Assembly: GCF_016802725.1 (NCBI RefSeq)
Contig: NC_052672.1
Coordinates: forward strand, 4,709,249-4,773,248
Reading direction: 5' to 3'
Length of the DNA stretch: 64,000 bases
Origin: Solenopsis invicta
Taxonomy: Eukaryota; Arthropoda; Insecta; Hymenoptera; Formicidae
The position numbers were made by a program, and so were the translations under genes. The notes beneath the pieces are model-generated. The model was not told the origin of the DNA and ran no database searches. It saw only the letters and a program-made list of their open reading frames with translations. The stretch's first letter is position 1. The number at the start of each line of letters is the position of its first letter. Of this stretch, positions 10,601 through 24,000 are shown piece by piece.

Positions 10601-13600
10601 TCAGCAACAATCAAGAGAATTGAAAATAAGAAAGAAATGCCCCATGCATATAAACAGTACAACAGAAATCTTTTCCTATTCTTGCGGTTGCTTGTACTAT
10701 TTTCACGTAAAGTTCTGTGGAGAAAATAAATTAATATTACCGTATTAGATCTTATTAAGTCAGACAATACTGTGCCAATATAAAATGTTGAAATGTTTCT
10801 TTCAATCATAGCATGCGTTACTATCAGAATTGTAGCAATAAAGTCCGCATTTATTAATAAGTTGATGCCTTTATGATATAACAACTTGCCAGAAATTTAT
10901 CAGCAATTTATGTAGTCTTCATTTTCATCATCTGAAATCTTCATCATCGATACTGATTCAAAATGCATAATAGTGCCATATTAATGTACCCATATTAATT
11001 TATAAGATTACATGTTGTGATATTGATGACAATGTAAAATAACATTGATGTTGCCATTAGACTGGCAATACATACAGGGTGTTTATTTGAAAAATTTCCA
11101 GCTAATTATCTCAAAAAATATGAAAGATACAAGAAAAAGTATTAACTTTTTTTTTGTATCTTTTATATTTTTCAAGAAAAATTTATAAACCTTACCGGAC
11201 CAATGTGCAGCAGCGGAGTAGTAACACAGCTACATTCATCTGTAAAATGCATATATATACATAAATCCAAATTATAAATTCAAATTACAATATATTATTC
11301 AGAACGTGTGTGCACAATTTTTAGGAAATGACCCGTCTTAGAAAAATAGTCATAAACAAATTAATTTTGAAGAGATTTTTTATCTTCTTTTAAGTGAATT
11401 TTTTTATAACCTTTTTTTCAAGAGGAATAATTTTTTCAAATTTTACATATCATTTCTTAACGTTACCCAGAAAGTGTATACAAAATATAAAAAAAAACCC
11501 TGCTTGGAAAACTAGTTCTGAAAAAATTCATTTAGAAGAAGACGAAAAGTCTCTCTCTTCAAAATTAATTTGTTTATGACATCATGTCTAAGTGAAATTG
11601 TTTCTTAATATTTTGCATACATTTTCTGAGCAACATTGGAAAAGATAAAATTGAAAAAATTAACCCCTCTTGGAAAATAAGTTATGAAAAATTTCACTTA
11701 GAAAAAAATGAAAAATTTCTCTCTACAAAATAAATTTGTTTATAACATCTTTTCTAAGTGGAATTCTTTCTTAAAATTTTGCATAAACCTTCTGGGTAAT
11801 ATTGGGAAGATACCTGTAAAGTTTAAAAAAATTAGCTCTCTTGGAAAACAAGTCATGAAAAAATTCACTTAGAAGATGACGAGAAGACTCTCTCTTCAAA
11901 ATTAATTTGTTTATAACATCTTTTCTACGTAGAATTTTTTCTTAATACTTTGCATACATATTCTGAGTTACATTGGAAAGATACCTGTAAAGTGGAAAAA
12001 AATATCCCGTCTTGGGAGACAAATTATGAAAAAGTTCACTTAGAAGTCGAGAAATTTCTCTCTTCAACATTAATTTATTTATAACGTTTTTTTCCAAGAG
12101 GTTATATTTTTAACTTTATAGATTTTAACTTCTTAATATATTACCCAGGTGTGTGTAAGGTGGTTAAATTTCTTTCACAATTTCAAGCATTTATATATTT
12201 ATGTTAAATACATAAATATTTGAAACAAAGAAATTCACTCAAGTTGACAAAATTTATAATTTTTTTCTAAGTACGGGTAATCTATAAATAATTTTACTTA
12301 CCCACAGGGTTGTTCCGCCGAAGCCTGATGCTCATCCCAAGCCTCCGCCTCCTCCCAGATCCCGTCAATGAAGCACAACACAAAACTCGCGATTCTCGCA
12401 AACGAAAGATCAATTACGATCGCGTGCTAATTATCACAGCAACGCGCGACATTTTGTTAACGGAACTGCCGACGAAGCGACATCATCACGTAGCGAAAGG
12501 GACACACGATCGCACGAGATTATGATCTAACAAATCGATATTCCATCGAAGCATTTACTGTCGCACACGAAAATGATAATGATAACACTCGAGCTGGTGC
12601 GCGATGCGTTAGTTGGACGAAGCACGCGGTTATTCGCTGAATCACTTTTACACCGTCCCGCAAGAACAAGAACGCCCTCGTACGAACTGCGTGAACGTAG
12701 CAACGGACAGAGTTCGCGGCGAGAGAGGCTCGACAACGCCATCTTCTCGCCATGACGCCATCCCCGCAAGAAGTGTGAAAAAGATCTAACCCGCGCGTAG
12801 CCATCTCAGGGCGATGGCTATTTCGTACGAATATTCACGACACTGATGTACGATGGACACAAAAACATTGTACATGTAAGGAGAATCGGGCACGAAACGA
12901 CCGACGTACGTAGCGAATGAACGACGTAGCAAAATAAACACGGCGCTCTCTCGCGGTAACCTTCACTCGCCTTCGTCGCCAGGCCCACGGCGGAGAGTCA
13001 ACACTCAATCATTTCACTCCGTATCACCGTATGTACATAACACTCGCGACCTGTAGCTTAGAGTACCTCTTACTAGAGGTACTCTACTGTAGCTGTGATA
13101 GACACGCGGCGAGATTGGAACTAGAACGATCTGCATCCACCGAAATGCATAGCGTAGTTGTGACGTCACCGCCACCGCGTCGCTGCCGGCCCATCGGCTG
13201 CTGCCCCGTCGACTGCTGGCCCGTCGTCGCTCGTCACCCGTCGTCCGTCGAAATACGCATATCGCGACGACTCCCCTTCGCACAATTGTCGCACGTGTGT
13301 CGGAATCGAGAATCGAGTTTTCTGCGGATCTATCTACCGCAACGAAACGAGATGAAACCGATTCGGGCACACATGCGACAATCGTGCGATGAGTCGTCGC
13401 GATATGCGCATTTCGGCGAACGACGGGTGACGAGCGACGACGGGCAGCAGTCGACGGGCCGGCAGCGGCGAAGGCGGCGGCGTCACTGGGCGTCACGCTA
13501 CGCATTTCGGTGAATGCGAACCGCTCCAGCTCTGCGTGTATCTAACAGTTATAGTTCGCGAATTATGTACGATGATACGGAGTGAAATAATTGTGTGTTG

Positions 13601-16600
13601 ACTCTCTGCCGTGCGCCGGGCGACGAAGGCGAGTAAAGGTTACCGCGAGGGAGCGCTGTGTTTATTTCGCTACGTCGTTCGTTCGCTACGTACGTTCGGT
13701 CGTTTCGTGTCCGATTCTCCTTACATGTAAAGTGTTTTTGTGTGCACTGTACAACAGTGCCGTGAATATTCGTACGAAATAGCCATCGCCCTGAGATGGC
13801 TACGCGTGCGTTAGATCTTTTTCACGCTATCGACTTAGATCGTAACGATCGTGCGATCGTGTGTTCCTTTCGCTACGTAATGATGTCGCTTCGTCGGTAG
13901 TTCCGTTAACAAAATGTCGCGCGTTGCTGTGATAATTAGCACATGATCGTAATTGATCTTTCGTTCGCGAGAATTGCGAGTTTTGTGTTGTGCCCCATTG
14001 ACGGGATCTGGGAGGAGGCAGAGGCTCGGGAGGAGTATCGGGCTTCGGCGGAACAACCCTGTGGGTAAGTAAAATTATTTATAGATTACTCGTACTTAAA
14101 AAAAAATTATAAGCTTGACTAAATTTTGTCAATTTGATTAAATTTCTTTGTTTCAAACATTTATGCATTTAAGTTAAATATATAAATGCTTGAAATTCCG
14201 GAAAAAAATTTAACCACGTTGGTAACACACACTTGGGTAACATTAGGAAATTAAAAAAAAATAACCTCTTGGAAATAGCATTATAAACAAATTAATGTTG
14301 AAAAGAGAAATTTCTCATCTTTTGAGTGAATTTTTTCATAACTTTGTTTTCTAAGAGGGATTATTTTTTTAAACTTTACAGTATCTTTCTAACGTTACTT
14401 AGAAGATGTATGCAAAGTATTAAGAAAAAATCCTACTTAGAAAAGATGTTATAAACAAATTAATTTTGGAGAGAGAGACTTCTTATTTTTTTCTAAGTGA
14501 ATTTTTTTATAACTTGTTTTCCAAGAGGGGTTATGTTTTAAACTTTACAAGTATCTTCCCATTGTTATCCAGAAGGTGTATGCAATGTATTAAAAAATAA
14601 TTCCACTTAAAAAAGATATTATAGATAAATTAATTTTGGAGAAAGAAATTTATTGTTTTTTTCTAAATTTTTTCACAACTTTTTTTTTTAAAGGGGTAAT
14701 TTTTTTAAACTTTACAGGTATTTTCCCAATGTTACTTAGAAGGTGTATGCAAAGTATTAAGAAAAAATCCCGCTTAGAAAAAATGTTATAAACAAATTAA
14801 TTTTGAAGAGAGAGACTTCTCGTCTTCTAAGTAAATTTTTTCATAACTTGTTTTTCAAGAGAGGTTATTTTTTTAAACTTTACAAGTATCTTCCCAATGT
14901 TACCCAGAAGGTGTATGCAATGTATTAAGAAATACTTTCACTTAGAAAAGATGTTATGAATAAATTAATTTTGAAGAGAGAAATTTCTCATTTTCTTCTA
15001 ACTGAATTTTTTCACAACTTCTTTTTTAAAAGGGGTTATTTTTTTAAATTTTACAAGAATCTTTCTAATGTTACCCAGAAGGTGTATGCAAAGTTTCGAA
15101 AAATTATCCCACTTAGAAAAGATGTTATAAACAAATTAATTTTGGAGAGAGAGACTTCTCATCTTCTTTTAAGTGAATTTTTTTGTAACGTGTTTTCCAA
15201 GAAGGGTTATTTTTTAAACTTTACAAGTATCTTCCCATTGTTACCCAGAAGGTGTATGCAATGTATTAAAAAATAATTCCACTTAAAAAAGATATTATAG
15301 ATAAATTAATTTTGGAGAGAGAAATTTCTCGTTTTCTTCTAACTAAATTTTTTTACAACTTCTTTTTTAAAAGGTGTTATTTTTTTAAATTTTACAAGAA
15401 TCTGTCTAATGTTACCCAGAAGGTGTATGCAAAGTTTCGAAAAATTATCCCACTTAGAAAAGATGTTATAAACAAATTAATTTTGAAGAGAGACTTCTTG
15501 TTTTCTTCTGAGTGAATTGTTTCATAACTTGTTTTTCAAGAGGGGTCATTTTTTTGCACACACCTTCTGGGTAACATTAGAAACCTGATTTACCTGTAAA
15601 GTTTAAAAAAATAATCTTGAGAAAAAGCGAGGGAGAAACCGCTGATCAAAATTGTGTACACCACCGCCTAATAATACCCAAAATTTTACGTAATGCCCAG
15701 TAATTTTTGCCTAATAATTTCTACAGTCGATACACCTACTGCCCTCAGCGGTTTCCCCCTCAGGAAAAAGATGATCAAGAAATTCACTTAGAAGAAGATG
15801 AAAAATCTCTTTAAAATTAATTTGTTTATGACTATTTTTCTAAGACGGGTCATTTCCTAAAACTGCACACGTTCTAAATAATATATTATAATTTGGATTT
15901 ATAATTTGGATTTATATGCATTTTACAGATGAATGTAGCTGTGTTACTACTCCGCTGCTGCACATCGGTTCGGTGAGTTTTATAAATTTTCTTCAATTTA
16001 TAAGTAATGATTCTTTGAAAAATTTTTATTGTAGATTTATGTAACATGTATATATAAAATAAAAAATATTCAGACGGAATCAAGTAATTGAAAAAGAACA
16101 TTATAAATAAATATATCACAAATTTATCAGATCTATGAAATATATGGCTATAGATTAAAACCAATACTAAATTTTTTTTATTAACAATAATGGATTATTG
16201 AACAAAAAAATTCAGAGAAAGAAATAACAGGGAAATATAGATACAAACAAAATTTGTATGTAAAAGTTTTATTATTAAAGATACCAGAGTTTTTGCAAAT
16301 TATTGAAAAATATCTGAAAGTTTGCATATTTTTTTAATGTCTACGATTCAAGATTCTTTATCAAAATGAACAAACTTGAAAAGTAATAAAACACAGAAAA
16401 TACATACGCGTACTTATAATAAATTTATTTTATAAGATATATATGAAAATGTAGGAAAAAAATATCTTTCACAAATTTTTTTTATGATTTGTATGTGCAC
16501 AGTGCATATCACAGTAATTGTATAATAATATATATTCTAAAGATTAGTTAAAGTCGAATATTCTACAACCAAAATATCTGTCAATGTGTAATAAATTCTG

Positions 16601-18004
16601 AATTATAAAAAGTCAAAATTGTTCAATAGTATCGTATACATTTTACGTTCTGAAGCATATTATAACGTACACGCGTATCGATCTATTATTGGCTTCGATA
16701 GTTTGGAAAATATTGATTTTCAGCTCGATTTTGTTTTTTTATTTTTTGTTTTTGAACATTACATATATTATAGCAGTTGGCTGGTATCGGCAAATTGATA
16801 CCTTTCATAAGTTGGCAGGACCAAATCAGTAGAATCGAATGCGACTTATCAAAAAATTTAGTACTTATTTTGTACTATTTTATACAACAAAAGAAATATT
16901 TTTGTATACCGTGCCATTTACGAAAAAATCGTGGCGTTGCCAACTTCATTAAGCAGCTAGCAAGACCAAAAAATATATAAATAAAAAATATGACGTATAT
17001 AGTTAGTGCTGAATTTGTACTATTTTGTACTACACAAAAAAATTAATATTTCTATCATCCCCTTAAAACAACCCCTACTTCGTAATAGGACATTTCTTAT
17101 TCGATTTTTTCAGAATTTAATTAATAGAATTTAATTAATAAAATTGAACTTAATTTATCTTTTTATTTACTACCGATTATGTACTATAAAAATTCATTAA
17201 GATACTTTTTCTTTTTAGTCTTTGAAACGATAGTGTCTCTTTAATCACCATTTGAGCGGATGTCAGCATGTATTTTGGATAATTAAATATAGATTCAAAT
17301 AATTATATAGAAATGTCTTATTACGAAGTAGAGGTTGTTTTAAGGAGTTAATGGAAATATTTTCAAGTTTTTGAGGTGATACAAATTAGTACAAATTGAG
17401 TACTAATGAAAATTGCCATCATTTATCATTTTTTAATCATTTTGATTTAGTTATGTTTATTTCGTATTGGCAGGACCACGATTTTTTTTTAAATAACACA
17501 TGGAACAAAATCCTCTCTGGTGGTACGAAATAGTACATAATCGATAGTAAATAAATAGATAAATTTAGTTTAATTTGATTAATTAAATTTTGAAAAAATC
17601 GAAAGAGAAATGTCTTATTACAAAGTAGGGGTTGTTTTAAGGGATTAATAGTAATATTTTCAAGTTTTTTGGGTGGTACAAATTAGTACATATTCTGTAC
17701 TAATCATTGTTTATCATTTTCTAATAATTTTGATTTAGTTATGTTTATTTCATTTTGGCAGGACCACGATTGTTTGAAATAACACGGGGTACAAAATTTC
17801 CTCTAATGGTACGAAACAATACATAATTGGTAGTAAATAAAAAGATAAATTTAATTCAATTTGATTAATTAAATTCTAAAAAAAATCTAAAGCGAAATGT
17901 CTTATTACGAAATAGAGATTGTTTTAAAGGGTTAATGGAAATATTTTTATTTTTTTTTTTTTTGGTACAAATTTAGCGCTAACTTATAGCGCTAACTATA
18001 TACG

Positions 18005-18057
<53 letters not shown>

Positions 18058-21000
18058 GTCCTGCTATCTTAATATGAAGTTAGCAGCACTATGATTTTTT
18101 CGTAAATGGCACGGGGTATAAAGTTATTTTTTTGGGTACAAAATAAGTACTAAATTTTCTGATAAATCGCATTCAATTCTGCTGATTTGGTCCTGCCAAC
18201 TTATGAGAGATTATCTTAATTTATCGTTTTTCCTGTTATTTCCTCACGAGTGATCATGGAAGTAGTTCGGGTTATCCTGTATTCTTTGTTACCTGCATGT
18301 TGCTTCTATGTCTATATATTGAAAATCGCTGAAGACAAATATACGGGAAGTTGTTAGCATCATAAGCAATCACAGATTTATGCGATTTCACTACTTCACT
18401 TACAAGGGAAACTCGCGTAATGAGGATCACCAATTTTAATAAAATTTTATGAGTGAGGTATTCACTCACACTTTTACTGTAGTAAAGCAGTTTATTGCGG
18501 ATATTAGGCATTTTCGAGAAAATAACGATTAAATATTTCCAGCCTTTATAGTATCGTTACAGAAGAGCGTTTGTCGAGTCAGCGGCCTAGCGTGAGGCGT
18601 TAGGACGTAGATTGCTACACTTCCAGGTTTAATTCCCGCGGATAAAACTTTTCTTTTTATTTAAATCTTATTTTTTTATTTTAAATTGTTATACATCATT
18701 TTTTAACCGTTTTTAATTATTTAATATAAAATGTAATTTTTTTTTAACATCAGAAAAGTTAAAAATGTACTTCTATTATTAATTAAATTAAAATTCTTCA
18801 GGAACACAAAAAATATATTTGCAATAAAAATTTACAATGACTGTTTTAAGAATATCAAAGTAGTGTTTCTATAAATTGTAAATTTTTATTGCAAATATAT
18901 TTTTTGTGTTTATGCAAAATAATTCAATTAATATCTAACGGAAGAGCATTTTTAAGTTTCTTGATTATTTAAAAAAATAACATTTTATATTAAATAATTA
19001 AAAACGGTTTAAAAATTATATATAACAATTTAAAAATATTAGACTGCTTGCAGTAAAAGTGTGAATGAATACTACGTACCATAAAACAAGTTCTATTAAA
19101 ATTGGTAATCCGCATTATGCGAGTTCTCTTCATTAGACACGTTTTGTTATCTACACGTTAAACAATCTTTTTTCAAAATTTACTTTTAAATATTTGATGA
19201 TTGCAATATCACAATATGATTTGCCATATTATTATAATTTTGTTGAAATATTATGTAAGAAATATTTTTACAAATAGTTATTAATATTTTATGAAAAATT
19301 AATACTTTTGCGTCTTAATATTTTTGTAAATATATATTTGTACAATTGCAGATAATTGTTATTGAAACTTTGTCATAATTTAATAAATGTTCTATCGAAA
19401 TAAAATCAACCGTACAAGTAAGAGAATTAGTAGAACCACAAAACACCAATAAAAGTAATAAAACAGTTTGTAAAAGATTAATGAGATAATTGAGATACCA
19501 TTGAGATAAATGAGAAGATAGTTTTGTACGATAAACTTTACTAAATGTATTAAAATTAAAAAAAAAACTGATTAATTTATTTATTAATTATCAAAGAGAG
19601 ACAATTATTGATTTTCTGCCCGATAAAATAATTGTTCTCCTCATTTATCTAATTTTTGATTATTCTTATCTTATTTGACCCAATGCATAATATGACTTAC
19701 ACCAAGGTCCGCCACATGTCAAAGCACATGACATTAAGCCAGAAATGCGTCGATAGACTAAAAAAGTGTACGATGTAAGCTAGAAAAACATTTTTAATAT
19801 TTTTTTAATGTTATTTGCATATGAATATTTCTTAACACATTTGTGTACAAACCTAAAGATTTGCACAGTGTGCTACTTAGTTTCTCAGACGCGACTTTGT
19901 AATACCAATCATTGATAAATGTGAAGATGAAGTCTAACAAGAGGTTGCTCACATAGCACATGATGACCATTTTGCCATGAAGATTCTGTAGATTTGGTAG
20001 ATACGCATACACTAACAAGGTCAGACACAGACATACACAATTGATGAACAATACGGCGAACCACCAGTCAGCTCTAAACGAGAAATATGTGTTTAGTTTT
20101 ATATTTTATAGGATATACAATGTGTCCTAAAAATGGAGAACCAGCCGTTTTGGGGACGTAGAAGCGATCGAAAAAAGCAAAAAAGTTTTATATCATTTTG
20201 CGATATTAACAATGAAACTTTAGCTAAAATAATACATTTGATTTTGCTGTGTACGGGCGGTGCGGCAAATTCAGCGCGACGTATCACCTTTCGGTTGGTT
20301 TCCTGATTTCTGAGACATCCTGTATATGTGCGATACGTTTATCTAAGATTTGTAAAATTGATGTAATGTTATTTTCATTAATTTCACAGATATTGATATA
20401 ATGCTTCTTCTTGCGCCGCGTGAATAAAACATTTACAGTTTTTGAATATTCAAATATATTTACGATATAATTACATAATACTCGACATGCTACGATTGTT
20501 TGACATCGTAAAATTCAAATAAATTAAATTTACCAAATTTCGTCTTTAAAAAAAAATTCTATCAAATTTTATTAAATTAATAAAAATTTGCTGTGAGAGA
20601 GACAAGAGCTTGAATGCGTAGTAATGTTCTAGCATCTCTCTCTCTCTCTCTCGTTATTGAAAGTTTAATATAATGCATTCAATTTTATTTACTAAAAATT
20701 TAACAAAAATTCGTACTATTCTGGAACAAAATTTCCGATATCAGAAAGCATTAATTATTCTCATATTAATATAATCTCTCTATTTAGTCATTTCTATCAA
20801 GATTATATAGACAAAAATAAAACTATAGTAATAGAAAAGCATCTGCTAAAAGTACACAAATGATTATTATATACGTAGTCATCGCATAATACATTTTATA
20901 GCTGAAGATAATAGAAATAATGTACCTTCTATGAGTCTCAAATAACAGGTTTCTGGAACAGATAATCAAATCAAAACGAAAGTTGTCGAATTCATCATAA

Positions 21001-24000
21001 ATGATGTCGAAACAGTGCATGTTATTTATATCATCATTTCGGAGAAAAACATGTCCATTTGATGTCAGTAACACATGTTCTTCCCATTTTTTTGAATTAT
21101 TGAAATAGGATATTTTATGACATGGAAGCCGAATCAAAACTCCGTAATCTAAGAAATTAAAAGAAATTAAATTAATTTCGTTTCTCTGTGGGTAGGATTA
21201 ACGTCGACAACTAGCAAGTATTTATTGTCAATGGATTTAGTAATAACAGCAATATAAGAAAGATAAAAGTATAAACTTTTCTTAGAAAGCAATAAAAGCG
21301 TTTAAATACGTATAGATGCAGGATTGCTAGTTTGAAAGATTTTTCTCCAAATTAAGGTCATTTTTTTATCCATTAATGAAAAGTAAAAAACATAATAAAT
21401 CTTATGGATTTTGACCTTATTTCCATAATGGCATTTCTATAACCATACCAAATAATCTTATTTATTTACAAGTAAAGATTTTACAATACTTATCAATTAT
21501 ATAAAATTACAATTGACGACAGCAAAAAAAAAGACCAAATGACGTTCGTCATTTTGTATCTTTTATTTCAAATTTTTCTTATTTGTTAGATTTTTGTTCA
21601 ATATTAGTATATTAACTTTCACATGAAATAACTCGTATTGAAAATCCTACATTATTTATTTGTATTGAAAATCATACATTACTCACTCATATTAAAAATC
21701 GGAGAAGGTAAAGATTAGGACTTTAACCTAAAAAATAACAATGTTCTCCACATTTTTAATGAAAACTAATTTTGAAAAAAAAAACCGATAGGAAACGATA
21801 GAGTCTAAAACAAGAAACCTGATTCAAAATAATAGAATTCTATTGTTTTGAATCAGGTTTCTTAACCTGGATTCTATCGTTCTCTATCGGGTTTTTTATA
21901 TCAGGGAATAGTACTATCTTGTTCAACAGATCGAAATCTGTAAGATTCACTATGCTTTTACGTTTGCATTAATGGGCAAAAAACGTCCTTTTTTAACATT
22001 GTTCTTTAAGTTTTGTTATTATCAAGTAAAACTTTTTACGAAGGTAAAAAAATTTATAAAGAAACAATTATCTATATTTTTATAAAAAGAAAAAGAATCT
22101 ATATTTTTATCTTCTCAAAAATTTTCCCGTAATAGTAATAAAAATTTAACGTTTGATAACTCTGATTAGAAATCTTACCTTTAGTCGTGTTAAAAGTGAA
22201 CGAATTTGTTTGATTGACGGCATTCGCAAAGGCTTTATAAAATTCTCCTGGCTCATTAGGCATAGGACGTTTTTCGCAACCGTAGCCGTTGTAAAAATAC
22301 TCATCTTCGGGGCAACATTTTCTGATGCAGGTGTTTGTGTCGCAGAATTCCAGGTCTCTGCAGACACGGACTATCAATCTTTGTTTAGATGCAAACTCCG
22401 ACGTCATTTCAAGACAGGCATTATCTTCAGTAACTGGTTGCTCTTTGATATTATTTTTGAAAGTTGGAACCATCACCTGTTAAGTTATTTGATTCATCTA
22501 ATGTTTTAATTTATATCGACACATTCAGAAGATAATAATGCTTCTATTCCAGAAGATATGAGTGCTTTTATAAACGATCCTACATAGTAAAATGTGTCTA
22601 TTTTATTATTGGTATATTACACGCAATCATAACATGTACTGTTGTCAGAACTATGGCAACTGAATCCGCATATGTTGACAAATTGATACCTTTACTATGT
22701 GACAACTTTAAGTAACAACTTGCCAACAACTTGTTGGTAACATTAATTAAAATCATCATCATCAAAATTGGTACTGTTTCTGTTATATTGCCACAAAATT
22801 TATAAGATTACACAAAGCTGTTAACGTGAGATAACTTTATATTGCTTTCTAACTGGCAATGCATATATACATTTAATTGTCTTAGTTTACGAACACTTGA
22901 TACGTGTACTAGCAAGTAACTTTCTATTAAATTATTTTATTTTCGACGATGCGTGCAAATGTGTACATAATACGTATATTTAATTATTTATCTTGATTCA
23001 TATTGTATCCTAATATACTAGGCTTTAAATTCATTGCGGAAATTAAGATAATTTAATAGAAAATTACTAGTTAGTATAAGTATCAAGTGCTCGGTGTAAA
23101 CTAGGCCATTAACAATTGAAACTAGATTGAGTTCTGTATATAATACAATTAAAAACAAGAGAGGCTTATTATATACGGACACAACAAGATCCTGACGCTG
23201 AAATTCCTTGATGCTAATATTCCTTGGTTTTGCATGTAATTATGATTCTTTCGAACTGTGCGCCGTTTTCGATTTTAAACACAACTTTTAGATTGAATCA
23301 GAATAAGTAATATCATAAAACTAAATTGATAAGTCAATTTATATTACTAATGTTACCATAGCATCTAACAATAAGTTCCGCCAACCCGGAAAATGTAAAA
23401 AATGCTTAAGTATATACATGGTCAATTTAGTGTTACTTTGGTATATTCGAAATCGTTAAATTCAAATATAGGCAAGTTGCCAGTATTAAAAGCAATTACA
23501 GATTTATGTGATTTTGCTTAGTTAAATAACTGGGTAAATTCCTATACATAAAATACATATTTACAAAATTTCCGTTGCAAAAAAGACTATGCTATATCTG
23601 TGACATGTAACAGCTATGTAACATCTATCAAAAAATTATACATAATGTTCTCGAAAAATAGGAGAACTGAATTTTTATCTCCAGATCTGGAAGTAATGTA
23701 AAACAAAAGAGCATCGAGAATAGAAAATTAGATCCTTTCTCTATATCTTTAATGCACTAGAAAAAAATTTAATCCCCTCAACGAAATCTGTTTAGTTTTA
23801 GCATTTTGTAATAACAATCAAATTTTTTTATATAATAAAAAGCTTCTATGAAATAAAAAAGTAAAGATATACTTTTATATATTAACTAAATATTAGTTAT
23901 ATGTGATACCAAAAAATGCCTTCAATCAATTAAACAGCTTGTGCTAAATGCATTAAATTTCTTTGCTATAGTATTGGGCTACTTGCATACTAAGGGGAGT

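Larger units (their letters stand above)
11170..15995. mobile_element. Large foldback element with subrepeat arms and GC-rich inverted core (4.8 kb)
   Basis: The two sides are reverse complements on several levels. The outer segments (about 11180-11345 and 15840-15990) share a block containing ATGTGCAGCAGCGGAGTAG and its reverse complement. Inside are arrays of a roughly 170-bp unit (markers GTTACCCAGAAGGTGTATGC and AAACAAATTAATTTTG), about 4-5 units on the left and about 8 on the right, in opposite orientation. The centre, 12300-14060, is a GC- and CpG-rich inverted duplication around about 13330. Arms differ by indels: the left core arm has about 200 bp near 12560-12770 missing from the right. 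No transposase was seen. No target duplication could be fixed, so the ends are approximate. It lies in receptor intron 6. Confidence 0.75.

Noticed and set aside
10495..10884. Single 129-codon receptor exon
   Set aside because: Only the C-terminal part is exonic; an acceptor at 10715-10716 marks the real exon start, and the first 57 codons read through dispersed repeat family A.
12520..14056. Open frames of 60-163 codons on both strands in the GC-rich core
   Set aside because: GC-rich DNA has few stop codons, and the frames mirror each other across the palindrome. Arginine/serine-rich translations show no domain.
22153..22509. Plus-strand 118-codon frame
   Set aside because: Antisense to receptor exon 3, whose minus-strand frame carries conserved cysteines and splice sites.
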